DNA of 64,000 nucleotides, from NCBI GenBank assembly GCA_043228905.1, contig JBHGNT010000017.1, positions 5,580,001-5,644,000 of the forward strand, in the 5' to 3' direction. Under the pieces are notes generated by a model. The model was given only the letters and a program-made list of their open reading frames with translations, had not been told where the DNA came from and did not search any database. Source of the DNA: Azolla caroliniana. Its lineage: Eukaryota; Polypodiophyta. Shown one piece after another: positions 21,647 through 33,373 of the stretch. Each line of letters opens with the position of its first letter. Position 1 is the stretch's first letter. The translations under genes were made by a program, and so were the position numbers.

Positions 21647-23355
21647 AGGTCTTAAGAATTCGTTGATGAACTTTTGGTTTGGAATGTAGTCTCAAGAGCC
21701 CATTGTTGGTTGCACGAGTGTTCGATAGTTTGTTAGTTAATTATGTTGAATTTTTGTAATACTGGACTGTTTTGTTATATATTACCTTTGGCCACTTTAT
21801 TTAATACCAATGGAGGATATTTTTATGGGGAAAAAAAGATATTCCCAAGGAACCTTTGTCTTGGTTTCAATGGGGAAATATATTTTGCTCAGCCTCATCT
21901 AGTCTCCCCAACATCTTATCATCATTGGACACACAACCTACTTGTTGGTTGGTGAACTTATTCCATCGACATTTTTGCAGAAAACGTTGTCAATCCTATC
22001 TTGTTCTATTGGCCTTTGTGAGACCACTCCAACCCAAGTTTGACAAGTTTCTTCGAGTCCTCTTGGAATTGATGTTCCATTAAGTGAAGAAAAGGAGAAC
22101 CCTTAATTTATGAAAGGTGAATATTTTTGGAGACTAGTCTAGAACAACTGGGAGGAGGTTAAAAAGTATAAAAGCAAAGGAGGGGTTTAGGTCTTCCTTT
22201 TTGTGCTAATTCTCAATGGCCGCTCAACTAATCTACAAGCTCCTTCACTTCTTGAGCTAGTTTTCAAGGGTCTTGATACTACACGATATGCATCATATTC
22301 TAATTGTCAAGGTTACTAAGGAAATAAAGCTTTCCCTTAGCAAACTCTCTGAACTATTGTAATAGTGTATCTACAATCTAAACCAAGGATTCTACTCAAC
22401 CCACAATTGATTTTCATTTAATTTCTACAATATTAAAATTGGTTCAGTTGGTTTACTATAATAAATCCATCGCTTTTTAATTTCTATCTAGTCAAACACT
22501 GTCATAGTCTAATCTCCTCTTATTCCTATATCTTTCTTGATTTGAAACCGCAATACTTTAGCCTCAGAATGGAAGTCTTGAGTTGATGTCCCGTTTGTCT
22601 CTGCAGGCCAATTTCAACCCATTGTTTGAGAGCTCTTCTATTCGATGATCCATCCACCTCCTCGAGTATGTAATTCATGGCAAAAAAGGAAAGCAAAGGA
22701 AATAAAAGGAGAAAGTTGTCACAAAGGAAGTACTAATTTCCAAAGGATAAATCTATACATGGACATGAATTGGCGATGGTATTATTTTATCTTAACTTAG
22801 GATTTTGCATTACGTCAACATAGAGTTTCTACTTTCTACTTTGTGACATTAAGGTCACGTGTTCAAGCTTATAGCATAGGGTTTGATCTCACGTTTTTTA
22901 CAATTCATTATAAACCTTGTATGAGATCATGAACAATCAAATAGAAAGTCTAATAAAATTTTAGTTTGAGATCATAACACTAATAATTTGTTGCCAAAGG
23001 TTGTTTTTCAATGTAGTTAAAACAAACAACATTGCTCTTAAATAATCGCAATGCTCATTATTGCAAGCTACATTGTTGTACTATGAATATGAGATAGTTG
23101 AAGAACCTGACCAAATTGGAGGAGCGTGCCATATGGAAACCAATGAAGGTACAATTGCACAACAGTGCATGTGGTTAGTGTATGAACTAATGGAGAGAAG
23201 TAGTAAAAGGGGATTGAGGGATGGAACCTTATGATTAAAGGGCATTGGCATTAAGTGGAGATATGCAAATTGACAAATGGTTTCTAATTGTACTTCACTT
23301 CTTTGTGTATTTAAACAATTTATTTTATATTTTGCTATGTGTTGTTTTTTTTAAT

Positions 23356-23357
<2 letters not shown>

Positions 23358-23425
<68 letters not shown>
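23358..23425. repeat. (CT)n microsatellite
   Basis: A pure CT dinucleotide tract of about 34 units. It lies in spacer with no gene on either side. Confidence 0.95.
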
Positions 23426-23428
<3 letters not shown>

Positions 23429-24890
23429 CACCAATTGCTTAATGCATCTACAAGACACATTTTATAGAAACCTCAAAAAGTTTATGTAAATTGCGTGTGC
23501 ACATTTGTTGTCCACCTTTTCTTGTACATATATTTGAAGTTTGATGATAGTTGTACATAGCTCATGAGCTAGTGTGGAATATGCTCATATATGAGGCCTT
23601 ATATACGGTTTCCCAAGCTCGTGGAAGATGTCTTTAGTAAGCTAAATATTGCATAACTTAATTGTAAAGAGGGAATTATTGAGAATGTATGCAATCCATG
23701 AAACACGTTTTATATGATAAAGAACATGGCATTAACACAATGAGTTCATGTAGCAGGTTCACTTGGCGGCCAATATTTGTTAACCGATCTTTCTATAGTG
23801 AACACACCACAATTGTGTGCACATAGGTTTGCAAATATGGACATGGAATCATCTCGGTGTCATTTTTGAGGCAAAAATTAGCGGGATACGTGACAATAGA
23901 TCTATCAAGGATGAATGATAGGACTTCAATAGCTGGAATATTGTCCAAATTGTAGGTACCACCAACATGCTCTATTTTTTTTTCTTTAAAATTAAGGCGT
24001 TGTCTCGATAAGAGAATTGCAAATTGTGTGAGGTATGTGGACTGCCTTGTAGTTAGACAAAACCTCTTTTGTTTTGTTTTGTTTTGTTTTGTACATGAAA
24101 TAGGATCATGTGGTAGATGAGAATTTTTAGGGGAGGGGCAAAATAGTGAAAACATTTCTATTTAATGATAGGCTTGAATTGCGGGGATTAATAAAATAAA
24201 ATAATCATTGAGAAAGCCAACATTAATACATAAAATAAAAACAAATGAAAACTAAGGGTCAACTCTCCAATTGAGTGCTCTCTCTCTCTCACATCATCCT
24301 TTTTGTACTAGTCACTCAAGCTTCTCACTCCTCCTCACATGTCCTCAGTGTAATGTCCAAAACACTAGGGTTCTGAACTATGAGCTTTTCATGTACTGTT
24401 GCCCGTGCAAGTTCCACATATCAATAACTGTTACCAGTTCGTTCGTGCTAGTTGTCCCTCGAATGCCACTTAATGTGCATCAAGACCAAGTTTCCATTGC
24501 GTTAATGAAAGAATCCAACCATTCCAACATGATCATGGTTCCTTAACTCAATGCTCAAGATTGTGTTCTTTTTATGTGTGAGGTCGCACATGTATAACTA
24601 CCTACGTACATTGGCTTGGCATATGTGAACAAACTTTTAGCTGGTTGAAGTTTCCTTATGCTAAGTAGCCATTTGGGAGAATGTTTTTTTCATTCTCAGC
24701 CAGTCATGCTCAACATTATGAACTTCTTGCAAGTGAGGCTCTGCAATACAAGTGAGGTTCTTTGTGTGTGAAAGAGCTACCCCCCCACATGTTCAATAGA
24801 CAATGTTTAACCTAATACGCTTATGTATGTGATGCTTTGCATACTTGACTAGGTTTTGAGGCACCTAGGGATTGGCGATTGCTTGTACGC

Positions 24891-24998
24891 CATTGTTTCC
24901 ATATGTGAATCACAAACTTTCTCAACTTGTTCCCCTAGTACAACCATTGTTTCCATATGTGAATCACAAACTTTCTTGACTTGTTTCCCTAGTACGAC
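24891..24998. repeat. 54-bp tandem duplication
   Basis: Two copies of a unit beginning cattgtttccatatgtgaat start at 24891 and 24945, with a handful of mismatches. Confidence 0.85.
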
Positions 24999-26016
24999 GC
25001 TCATTAATTATGGACTCCCTTCCACAATACTCTAGCTAGGGTGTATGATGTACCTTGCCTAAAGGAGCTCATAAGGTCAAGTCCAACATTAATTATGTTT
25101 TCCTATATGTAATCAAATAGTATGAGCTAATGCTAGTGAAGCACCCACATACCTAACTAGTTAGGGCATGACTCTTCACATATCTCGATTCCCAATTCCC
25201 ATGTCACAAAGAACACACTCAACTCACATGTTTCCCAAGTACTATGTTCAATCTATTGCATATAGCTATGTTCCTCCGTCCTATCTGCAATAATGCAAAC
25301 TCACAATGTTAAGTTCGAATAGACATTCTTTGTTTAATGCAACTCGCAATGGTAGGTTTGAATAGACGTTCTTTGTTTTTGGAGTGTGGGATACCCTGAA
25401 TCCTTGCTATTGCGGCTGAATAATCGGGAATTGGCGCCTATATAACAAAGGGCGTGGGATGCGCAACTTTATATAAAAGAGCCCTTAACCATTACAATCC
25501 CGGTCGGTCGACTAGGCATATTATACGAACTTTTTGGCGACAATGGGGCGACGTGGAATCATAATGTAATGATTGGGGTGCTAGTTTTCTCGTGGCGACA
25601 CTTGGGCTCAAGTACGTACCGGGCGACTCTTACTCACACATCACCACTTTTTTATGAGATTGAGTTACACACACTTCCTCCATTTTCACTTTCTCTAATC
25701 AAAGCATAGTCCTTAGGTGGCACACACAAACACAGGTATATGTATATATATATATATACACCTAATTGGCAAAGGATCATGATATGAATCATTTGTGTTC
25801 TCATCATCATATGAACAAACTTATGCTCTTTTAATGATGCCTAAGTTTTTAGAGCTCCTTGCTATAAGTAGGACTACCTCTACTTCTACCTCCACCTCCA
25901 TCTCTATCTCTACCTCTACTTCTACCCCTACCTCTACTACTACTACTTAATTCCTATGATTAAGATTTCATAGCTAATCATCATATAATGATTAAGGACT
26001 CAGCTGTATAATTGCT

Positions 26017-26028
26017 TTATATATAAGA
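26017..26028 (+). promoter_or_regulatory. Probable TATA box of the EMS1-like kinase gene
   Basis: The sequence tttatatataag lies about 220 bp upstream of the start codon at 26246, which would leave a leader of roughly 190 bp. A CT-rich patch follows at about 26106-26130, as is frequent just downstream of plant core promoters. Assignment is by position only. Confidence 0.45.
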
Positions 26029-26245
26029 GGCTTATTACTACTACTTTTAGCCTATAATAACTTACTCACTCATTATTTCTCTATACACTTACCTTGTTGC
26101 CCATCTCCTCTGCCTCTCTCTCTCTCTCTACAGATTTATGCTTATTATGGCAATCCAGTCATACCTACATTAATTTACCCTTACACTCTCATATTAATAT
26201 GGTTACATTAATCATAAGGACTTAAAAACCTTAAAAGACAAAATC

Positions 26246-29200
26246 ATGGCATCAAGGGTACACAGGACATTCAAATGTCCCTCTGCAATCTTAACCAGCA
26301 ATAATCTCTCCAATCATAGTAATTACAATTGCAAGATAATTGCAATGCTCCTTATACTAATAAGTAATGCAGCAACCAAGGATAATGACTATGATGATGG
26401 TGGTGGATATGGTGGGAATGTGTCCATGATTCAACTGGTCCATGGTGGGCGGATTAGTGATGCAATAATGACAGAGCAACAATCATGGGCACAAGATGAT
26501 GGTGGTGATGCAGAGAAGAAGGCTCTACTGGCATTCAAATGGAGCTTGAAGGGTCTGTCATCTGAGATAGCCTTGAGGAATTGGGTTGAAGTAGTACCAG
26601 TGATGGATAATGCTCACAACAGGAGTAATACTACCACTAATCCTCCTCCTGTTTATTGTGAATGGGATGGAATCTTATGCCAAGGCTCAAATGTGGTTTC
26701 TCTGCAGCTCCAAGGAATGGGATTAATGGGCCCAATCTCTCCACATTTAGCTAACCTCACCCACCTCAGAGTCTTGAATCTCAGCTCTAATAGTCTCATG
26801 GGACCGATCCCTCCATCCATCTTCACCAATTTGATCCACCTTGAGTCCCTGGACCTTAGTCAAAACATGTTATCTGGCCTTCTTTCCATAGAATCTTCTG
26901 AAAATCTCAGCCATCTCCAGCACCTCAATTTGGCCTCCAATTCCCTGTCTGGCCCACTCCCCCCCCAAATTGGCTCCTTGCCAAACCTCCAAACCTTGGA
27001 CTTGAACACCAATGGCTTCAACGGACCCATCCCTTCCCGAATCGGAAACCTCGGAGCCCTAACTTACCTCGACTTGAGCTTCAATGGCTTCACTAGCCTC
27101 CCGCCCGAGCTCGGAAGCTTAGGTCCGAATCTTGTCTCGCTCGACTTGAGCAATAACGTGATCCGTTCGCCATTCCATCCCGGCCTCGGCAACCTAACGA
27201 GACTGCAATACATGGACCTAAGCAACAATTCCATAAGTGGGCCTCTACCCAATGAGATCGGAAACATGGTTAGCTTGGTCGACCTAATCCTCAGCCTTAA
27301 CAAGATCTCAGGTCCATTGCCACCAGAATTAGGGTTCTTAACCTCCTTGGTGAGCTTGACCCTCACAAACAACTACATTGAAGGCCCCTTCCCACATGAG
27401 ATTGGGAACCTCCACAACCTAGAGAAGCTAGACCTAACCATGAATAGCATCACGGGGTCATTACCCGAGGCGATAGGTCGCCTCATGAGCCTACGGATCT
27501 TGTCCGTAGCGAACAACCTCTTGAATGGCTCCTTACCATCTAGCTTGGGGAACTGCACTAATCTAGAAACCCTAATCCTCTCCTTTAACTCCATCTCGGG
27601 CCCGTTACCGGACACTCTGGCCGGCCTCCATAGCTCCATCATCGCGTTCTCAGCCGAGAAGAACGAGCTGAGCGGGGTGCTGCCCGCCTGGTTGGGCAGG
27701 TGGACGCGTGTGAACAACCTCTTGCTTGGCTCCAACAGGTTCAGTGGGGGGATCATACCTGAGCTAGGCAATTGCTCTTCACTCACCTCACTCTCTCTTG
27801 AAGACAACCATCTAAGTGGGGCAATACCTTCAGAGCTATGCAATGCCATAGGTCTGGACACTCTGTCCTTACAAAACAATGGCCTCTCCGGTACCATCTC
27901 CGGAACCTTCCGGAGATGCTGGAACCTCACCGAGATACATTTGGATAACAACCACTTGGAAGGAGCCATCCCGGCTTCGTTGGTAAGCCTCCCATTGCTC
28001 GTCTCCATCGAGCTCGCCTTCAATAGCTTCTCGGGTCCGATCCCCGAGGAGCTATGGATGAATCCCGCGAACGTGCTGCTCGGCTTCGAGGCGAGCAACA
28101 ATCGCCTCTCGGGCCGCATCTCGCCCCTCATCGGGAGCCTCACTTCCCTGCAGCACTTAGGTTTAAGTGGCAACCAGCTCCAAGGTGCCATCCCAAAGGA
28201 GATAGGGAAGCTTGTGAACCTCCAAGGCTTGTTTCTTGGTGGGAACTGGCTCGGTGGCTCCATACCCCCCGAGCTTTTCGGGTGTACCGAGCTTACGACT
28301 CTCGATCTTGGCTCTAATCTCCACCTCTCTGGGTCTATACCCCATGAAATCGGCAAACTCGTGAACCTCGAATGCTTGGTCCTCTCCCACAACAACTTCT
28401 CCGGCCCCATCCCGCCCGAGATTTGCTTCGGGTTCCAGCAAACCTCGATCCCGACCTCGAGCTACTTGCAACACCATGGCTATTTCGATCTCTCCTGGAA
28501 CTCCCTCTCGGGGAGCATACCGCTTTCCATCGGGAATTGCATCGTATTGGTGGAGTTGTATTTGAATGAAAACAGCCTCTCAGGCGGGATACCATCCCAA
28601 CTCTCCTACTTAACCAACTTAACCGCCATCGATTTGTCCAGTAACTTCCTTACCGGACAAGTGCCGGACCAGCTCGGAGACTTGCACAAGCTCCAAGGAT
28701 TGAATTTGGGCTTCAATAATCTCAATGGTGAGTTACCCTCATCTTTAGGTGAGCTAAGAAGCTTAGTAACCATGAACATGACCCACAACGAGCTGAGCGG
28801 TCACCTCCCTGCCGAGCTCGGACAACTTGCTTCTCTTCAGCATCTAGATTTGAGCTCCAACAAAATCACAGGTAACATACCTTTCTCATGGTCACATATG
28901 AATGGCATCATAAGTTTATATCTTCAAGAAAATGAGATACACGGGAGCCTCGACGACTTGTTTTCTTCGGTGATTTCATTGGGCGATATGATCATGTGGC
29001 CCGAGATGGGTACTCTTAACCTTAGCCATAATGCCTTGTATGGGCCTATTCCTATAGGGATAGGTAACTTGAGTGCATTAAACTCCCTTGATTTGCATGA
29101 TAATTCTTTGGATGGACCCATCCCGGATGCGATCGGGCGTCTTTCCCAACTCATATACCTCGACTTATCGGCCAATGGCATACAAGGGCACATACCATGG

Positions 29201-30673
29201 AGTATATGTGGTCTCTCCGAGCTCGAGTTTCTCAACATATCTAGCAACCAATTGAGTGGTGAATTGCCTTCTCACATTGGTGTTTGCAAGAACTTCAGTG
29301 CTTGGTCTTTCAGAGAGAATGAAGGATTATGTGGTGATGTGATCGAAGTCGGGTGCCATTTCGGCATGCTTAACAATAACAATAGCAATAATCACTACCG
29401 ATTCTCTACCACATCCCTACTAAGCAAAGGTGCCATGGTGGGCATAACCCTAGGCAGTGCCATTGCAATTGCATGCTTCATGTTTGTGCTGCTCCGATGG
29501 AGATTAGCCCTAAACAAGGGCCTGGCAGATCGGACGAACGCATCATCGCTAGAACACCACGATCAATTCGCGGACGAGAAGAAGAAGATCTTGAGCATCG
29601 AGCATTGCTCCAACATCTCGTCCCTCTCGAGCAAAACGCAGCGGGAGCCATTGAGCATCAACGTGGCGATGTTCGAGAGGCCACTCCTCCGCCTAACCCT
29701 AGCCGACATCCTCCGGATCACGGACAACTTCTCCAAATCCAACGTGATCGGAGATGGTGGGTTCGGCACCGTGTACAAGGCGATGCTATGCGGGGATACC
29801 GAACAACAACACCACCGGAAGGTCGCGATCAAGAAGCTTCGGCCCGCGGGCTTGCAAGGCCCCCGCGAGTTCCTAGCTGAAATGGAGACACTCGGAAAGG
29901 TGAAGCATCAAAACTTGGTCCCGCTCTTGGGGTATTGCACGTTCGGCGACGAGAAGATCCTCATCTACGATTATATGGTCAATGGGAGCTTGGACATGTG
30001 GCTCCGCAACGGCACCGATGCCCTACGGGCCCTCGATTGGGGCAAGAGGTTCAAGATCGCGTTAGGCTCGGCACGGGGCCTCGCGTTCCTCCACCATGGT
30101 TTCATCCCACACATAATCCATCGGGACATGAAGGCGAGCAACATATTGCTCGACGCGGAGTTCGAGCCAAAGGTGGCCGACTTCGGGCTGGCGAGGCTCA
30201 TCAGTGCGTGCGAGACCCACGTGACGACCGACATCGCGGGGACATTGGGGTACATACCACCCGAGTATGGCCAGAGCTGGAGATCGACCACGAGAGGCGA
30301 CGTGTATAGCTATGGGGTCATACTCTTCGAGCTCCTCACAGGACGCGAACCGACTGGCCCCGACTTCAAGGAGGCCGAGGCCGGCAATTTGGTCGGGTGG
30401 GTGAGGCAAATGATGAAGAACGGGTGCGTGGCTGACATCTTTGACCCCGTGCTCGCCTTCTCCTCCTCGGATGACTTGGACGAGAACAACACAAACTCGA
30501 GAGTGATGATGCTACAAGTCCTTAGGGTCGCAACCCTGTGTACTTCGGACGACTCGTTCCGGCGTCCCACCATGTTGCAAGTTGTCAAGTATCTCAAGGA
30601 GATCGACCAACGGTTCGATAGTAGCATTTGTCGACAAAAACTTGGAACGGATCACGTCGCAAGTGTGGTTTGA
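26246..30673 (+). CDS. EMS1/EXS-like leucine-rich-repeat receptor kinase
   Basis: This intronless frame of 1475 residues encodes a plasma-membrane receptor kinase. Visible parts are: a hydrophobic signal-like stretch (residues about 31-44, after a long polar N-terminus), an LRR N-terminal cap with CEWDGILC (about 137-145), roughly 35 LRRs (about 150-1050), and a membrane span (about 1063-1080). The kinase has GDGGFGTV (about 1169), VAIKK, HRD (about 1292-1294, RD class), DFG (about 1312) and GYIPPEYG. The LQHHGYFDLS signature in the LRRs, REPLSINVAMFE before the kinase, and FLHHGFIPHIIHRD place it with EMS1/EXS. In Arabidopsis EMS1 binds the peptide TPD1 with SERK co-receptors to specify the tapetum; that role here is inference. 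It is about 280 residues longer than the 1192-residue Arabidopsis protein, mainly in the ectodomain and N-terminus. Met 34 is an alternative start but leaves little signal peptide. The gene is much richer in G+C than its surroundings. Confidence 0.93.
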   Translation: MASRVHRTFKCPSAILTSNNLSNHSNYNCKIIAMLLILISNAATKDNDYDDGGGYGGNVSMIQLVHGGRISDAIMTEQQSWAQDDGGDAEKKALLAFKWSLKGLSSEIALRNWVEVVPVMDNAHNRSNTTTNPPPVYCEWDGILCQGSNVVSLQLQGMGLMGPISPHLANLTHLRVLNLSSNSLMGPIPPSIFTNLIHLESLDLSQNMLSGLLSIESSENLSHLQHLNLASNSLSGPLPPQIGSLPNLQTLDLNTNGFNGPIPSRIGNLGALTYLDLSFNGFTSLPPELGSLGPNLVSLDLSNNVIRSPFHPGLGNLTRLQYMDLSNNSISGPLPNEIGNMVSLVDLILSLNKISGPLPPELGFLTSLVSLTLTNNYIEGPFPHEIGNLHNLEKLDLTMNSITGSLPEAIGRLMSLRILSVANNLLNGSLPSSLGNCTNLETLILSFNSISGPLPDTLAGLHSSIIAFSAEKNELSGVLPAWLGRWTRVNNLLLGSNRFSGGIIPELGNCSSLTSLSLEDNHLSGAIPSELCNAIGLDTLSLQNNGLSGTISGTFRRCWNLTEIHLDNNHLEGAIPASLVSLPLLVSIELAFNSFSGPIPEELWMNPANVLLGFEASNNRLSGRISPLIGSLTSLQHLGLSGNQLQGAIPKEIGKLVNLQGLFLGGNWLGGSIPPELFGCTELTTLDLGSNLHLSGSIPHEIGKLVNLECLVLSHNNFSGPIPPEICFGFQQTSIPTSSYLQHHGYFDLSWNSLSGSIPLSIGNCIVLVELYLNENSLSGGIPSQLSYLTNLTAIDLSSNFLTGQVPDQLGDLHKLQGLNLGFNNLNGELPSSLGELRSLVTMNMTHNELSGHLPAELGQLASLQHLDLSSNKITGNIPFSWSHMNGIISLYLQENEIHGSLDDLFSSVISLGDMIMWPEMGTLNLSHNALYGPIPIGIGNLSALNSLDLHDNSLDGPIPDAIGRLSQLIYLDLSANGIQGHIPWSICGLSELEFLNISSNQLSGELPSHIGVCKNFSAWSFRENEGLCGDVIEVGCHFGMLNNNNSNNHYRFSTTSLLSKGAMVGITLGSAIAIACFMFVLLRWRLALNKGLADRTNASSLEHHDQFADEKKKILSIEHCSNISSLSSKTQREPLSINVAMFERPLLRLTLADILRITDNFSKSNVIGDGGFGTVYKAMLCGDTEQQHHRKVAIKKLRPAGLQGPREFLAEMETLGKVKHQNLVPLLGYCTFGDEKILIYDYMVNGSLDMWLRNGTDALRALDWGKRFKIALGSARGLAFLHHGFIPHIIHRDMKASNILLDAEFEPKVADFGLARLISACETHVTTDIAGTLGYIPPEYGQSWRSTTRGDVYSYGVILFELLTGREPTGPDFKEAEAGNLVGWVRQMMKNGCVADIFDPVLAFSSSDDLDENNTNSRVMMLQVLRVATLCTSDDSFRRPTMLQVVKYLKEIDQRFDSSICRQKLGTDHVASVV

Positions 30674-30944
30674 GTAATGATTTACATGCATTACATTGTT
30701 TTGTTGATCCCCGGAAGTTTATCATAAACTACGATTCGCCCTCTCCTCCTCCGCAATTTCTTTTTTGCTGAGGTATTCAATGTATATTGCTTTCACCATC
30801 ATCATCATCATTATGTACAATGAGAAAGCCTTGTTATAGGATTTAATCAATCACCATGAACTTAGTGCAATTCCAATGAGTTGTATACATTCCCCTTCTT
30901 CTTGTAAATGAAATGGTATCTTTGGCATGTCATCAATGTTTCGA

Positions 30945-31200
30945 CACAAATGAGCGTAAAATTTCATATGTTCCTTGACACAAATAAGAGTAAACCTTCA
31001 TATGTTTTTTAACACAAATAATAAGGTTTTAAGCGTAAACTCTCGTATGTTTCTTGACACAAATAAGAGTAAACCTTCATATGTTTTTTAACACAAATAA
31101 GAAGGTTTTAAGCGTAAACTCTCGTATGTTTCTTGACACAAATATGCGTAAACCTTCATATGTTATTTAACACAAATAAGAGTAAAACCTTCATATGTTT
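30945..31200. repeat. 79-bp tandem repeat, about three copies
   Basis: Units marked by cttgacacaaata start at 30974, 31053 and 31132. Each contains two similar halves of about 40 bp (…taaaccttcatatg and …gtaaactctcgtatg), so the array probably grew from a shorter repeat. Confidence 0.88.
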
Positions 31201-31835
31201 TTTTATGGATGCTTATTGTAGTGGATATGTAGTTCAATTCTTGAGGTTGTTAGATAGAGACTAGAAGGCATGTATTCAACCACTAAAGCAATACATTTCA
31301 CAAGATTCAAACTTGGTTCTTTTTCTTTTTCAAAACAAAATATCCTTCCATTAGTTTTAAAAAAGGCATATCAGCTACAACCTACAAAATAGATGGAAAG
31401 GAAGCGACTATCCTTCCCAAGCCCGTCTTGTGTAAGACAATGGTTAGCCATGGATACTTCGTTTAACTGAGATCCATCTCAAAATCTAATCTCATTTCAG
31501 TATGTACTACCAATTCTCCCATGTTGCCACTTGTTTTCAACATACCAAAAAATGTCATCATATTAGGTAAGAGACCTTGCACAAGTAGTTGAGGATAGAG
31601 TTGTGTAGCATCCTCATTCTTATCATGCTCATTATAGATTCAAACTTAGTTAGCCATTCGATGTTTGAATTTGAGTGCATGGGTTAGGCATATACTAGTG
31701 AGGTTCAAACTTAGTAGGCAAGGTTATTCAATATTTGAACTTGGGGTGCACGGATTAGTGCAGACCTTGCCTTACTACTAGGATACATGGAAACTTAATC
31801 GATACATCTAAGTGTCATTGGTGAGAGCAAGTAGT

Positions 31836-32041
31836 AATTCATCACTTCCTATACTGATACATTTGGATGGTGCTATTTTCTTTTATCACTCCTTATATTT
31901 GAAGCATGATAACTTATTAGTTTGTTTCATAAAACAAATTCATCACTTCCTATACTCATACATTTGGATGGTGCTATTTTCTTTTGTCACTCCTTATATT
32001 TGGAGCATGATAACTTATTAGTTTGTTTCATAAAACAAATT
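31836..32041. repeat. 101-bp tandem duplication
   Basis: Two nearly identical copies start at 31836 and 31937, each beginning aattcatcacttcctatact. Only a few substitutions separate them. Confidence 0.92.
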
Positions 32042-33315
32042 CCAAACCAGCCCTCCAAGTTGTCTTTTTATGGCTTTTGAGTAGATTTTTTAACAAATTT
32101 AACCTTTAGCGCACCAACTCTATGAAACTAGAGTTGTGTAGTGCAACTATGGTTGATGTGTACTTAAAGACTCTCATGATCTGAATTCATCTCTACTTGC
32201 TATTTCCTTGAGGTACTGGCTAAATTGTAAGCTATATTTACCGTTGGATATTTGGTGTACTACATACATAAACAAAACCTTATGGACAATAACGTACTTT
32301 ATACTACCCAATAACAAGCAAAAACTATGCAAGTGTATTGCTTCAATATAATCAATGACTAACAAAAAACTTGTCGATTAATACACCGACAAACTTTAGT
32401 ACGAAGTTTCAACAACTTTTAGAGGAAACTCGCCATGTTAGCGAAATGTTGTAATTCTTCTTTATTCGATGAACCATTAATAGTTATCATACAATACAAA
32501 AGAGAACGATATGTTCGGATAGAAATTGGACTTTTTCGCAACAACCTAAAACTTCACATGGAGAGAGGTTTGCATGACTAGAAAGGCATTCATTCATTAG
32601 AGAATGAATGCACACATTTGTCGTAGATAACCTTAATATTTCGTAGAAAGAGAGGATTCAAATGGACTAGAAAGAGTCCGCATTAATAAGATTCTAATTT
32701 ATAGGTCTACCTATTTCTAGACTCATTAATGGATACATAAATGCATTGGAAAGAAATAAAGTAATAATAAAGTAGTGTTTGCTTGATGGTATCATTGTAC
32801 TTGGCTCTTTTATATTTGGAGAGTGTTTACCCAAGTTTTCCTTATAAATCACATTTTGTTGCTCATAACTTGTCCATGAATCATGTGACATTGTTAGTCT
32901 TAGCAACATCAATTTATAGCTTTTTGGGAATATATTATAAGTTGCGGATCTTTGGGCAGAAAGTTCTAAGCTCTTAGAATATGTATTAATGTAAGCTTAA
33001 AAATGGTAAAACGTACTTTTTTTACTCTATCATGTTCAACCAATTACACCTTAGACATCAATGCATGTGTTATTTCCATTCATTTCAAGAGCTGTTTTTT
33101 TGCAGCATTGCCCTTCATTTTTTTATGCGATTTATTTCCACTAGTTCTTAGAGTTGATTCCATTGTAATTTTCTTTGTGGCATTCTCGTAATGATTCGAA
33201 ACTTGTTTATATGAAGTCTAAAAACGGGGTTGACTCCTAAAATGGGTTTCTAATTGGAATAGTGTATCATCATTTTGACAATTTTAAGGATCATACTAAG
33301 TATTGGGATAGTATG

Positions 33316-33318
<3 letters not shown>

Positions 33319-33371
<53 letters not shown>
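33319..33371. repeat. (GA)n microsatellite
   Basis: A pure GA dinucleotide tract of about 26 units, followed shortly by a GT-rich stretch at about 33387-33402. Confidence 0.93.

Positions 33372-33373
<2 letters not shown>

Larger units (their letters stand above)
21650..26000. other. AT-rich spacer upstream of the receptor kinase
   Basis: I see no supported gene. It contains a (CT)n tract (23358-23425), a 54-bp tandem duplication at 24891-24998, a short duplication near 25295-25380, a (TA)n run near 25743-25757 and a less AT-rich island at about 25380-25650. Open frames here are short and lack domains. Confidence 0.5.

Noticed and set aside
27373-28410. 345-codon open frame antisense to the receptor kinase
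   Set aside because: It is the complement of the LRR repeats; repetitive codon use keeps the opposite frame open. The translation has no domain.
30945-31200. Array of short repeats resembling a CRISPR
   Set aside because: The spacers are not unique, the repeat is degenerate and nested (40/79 bp), and this is plant nuclear DNA.
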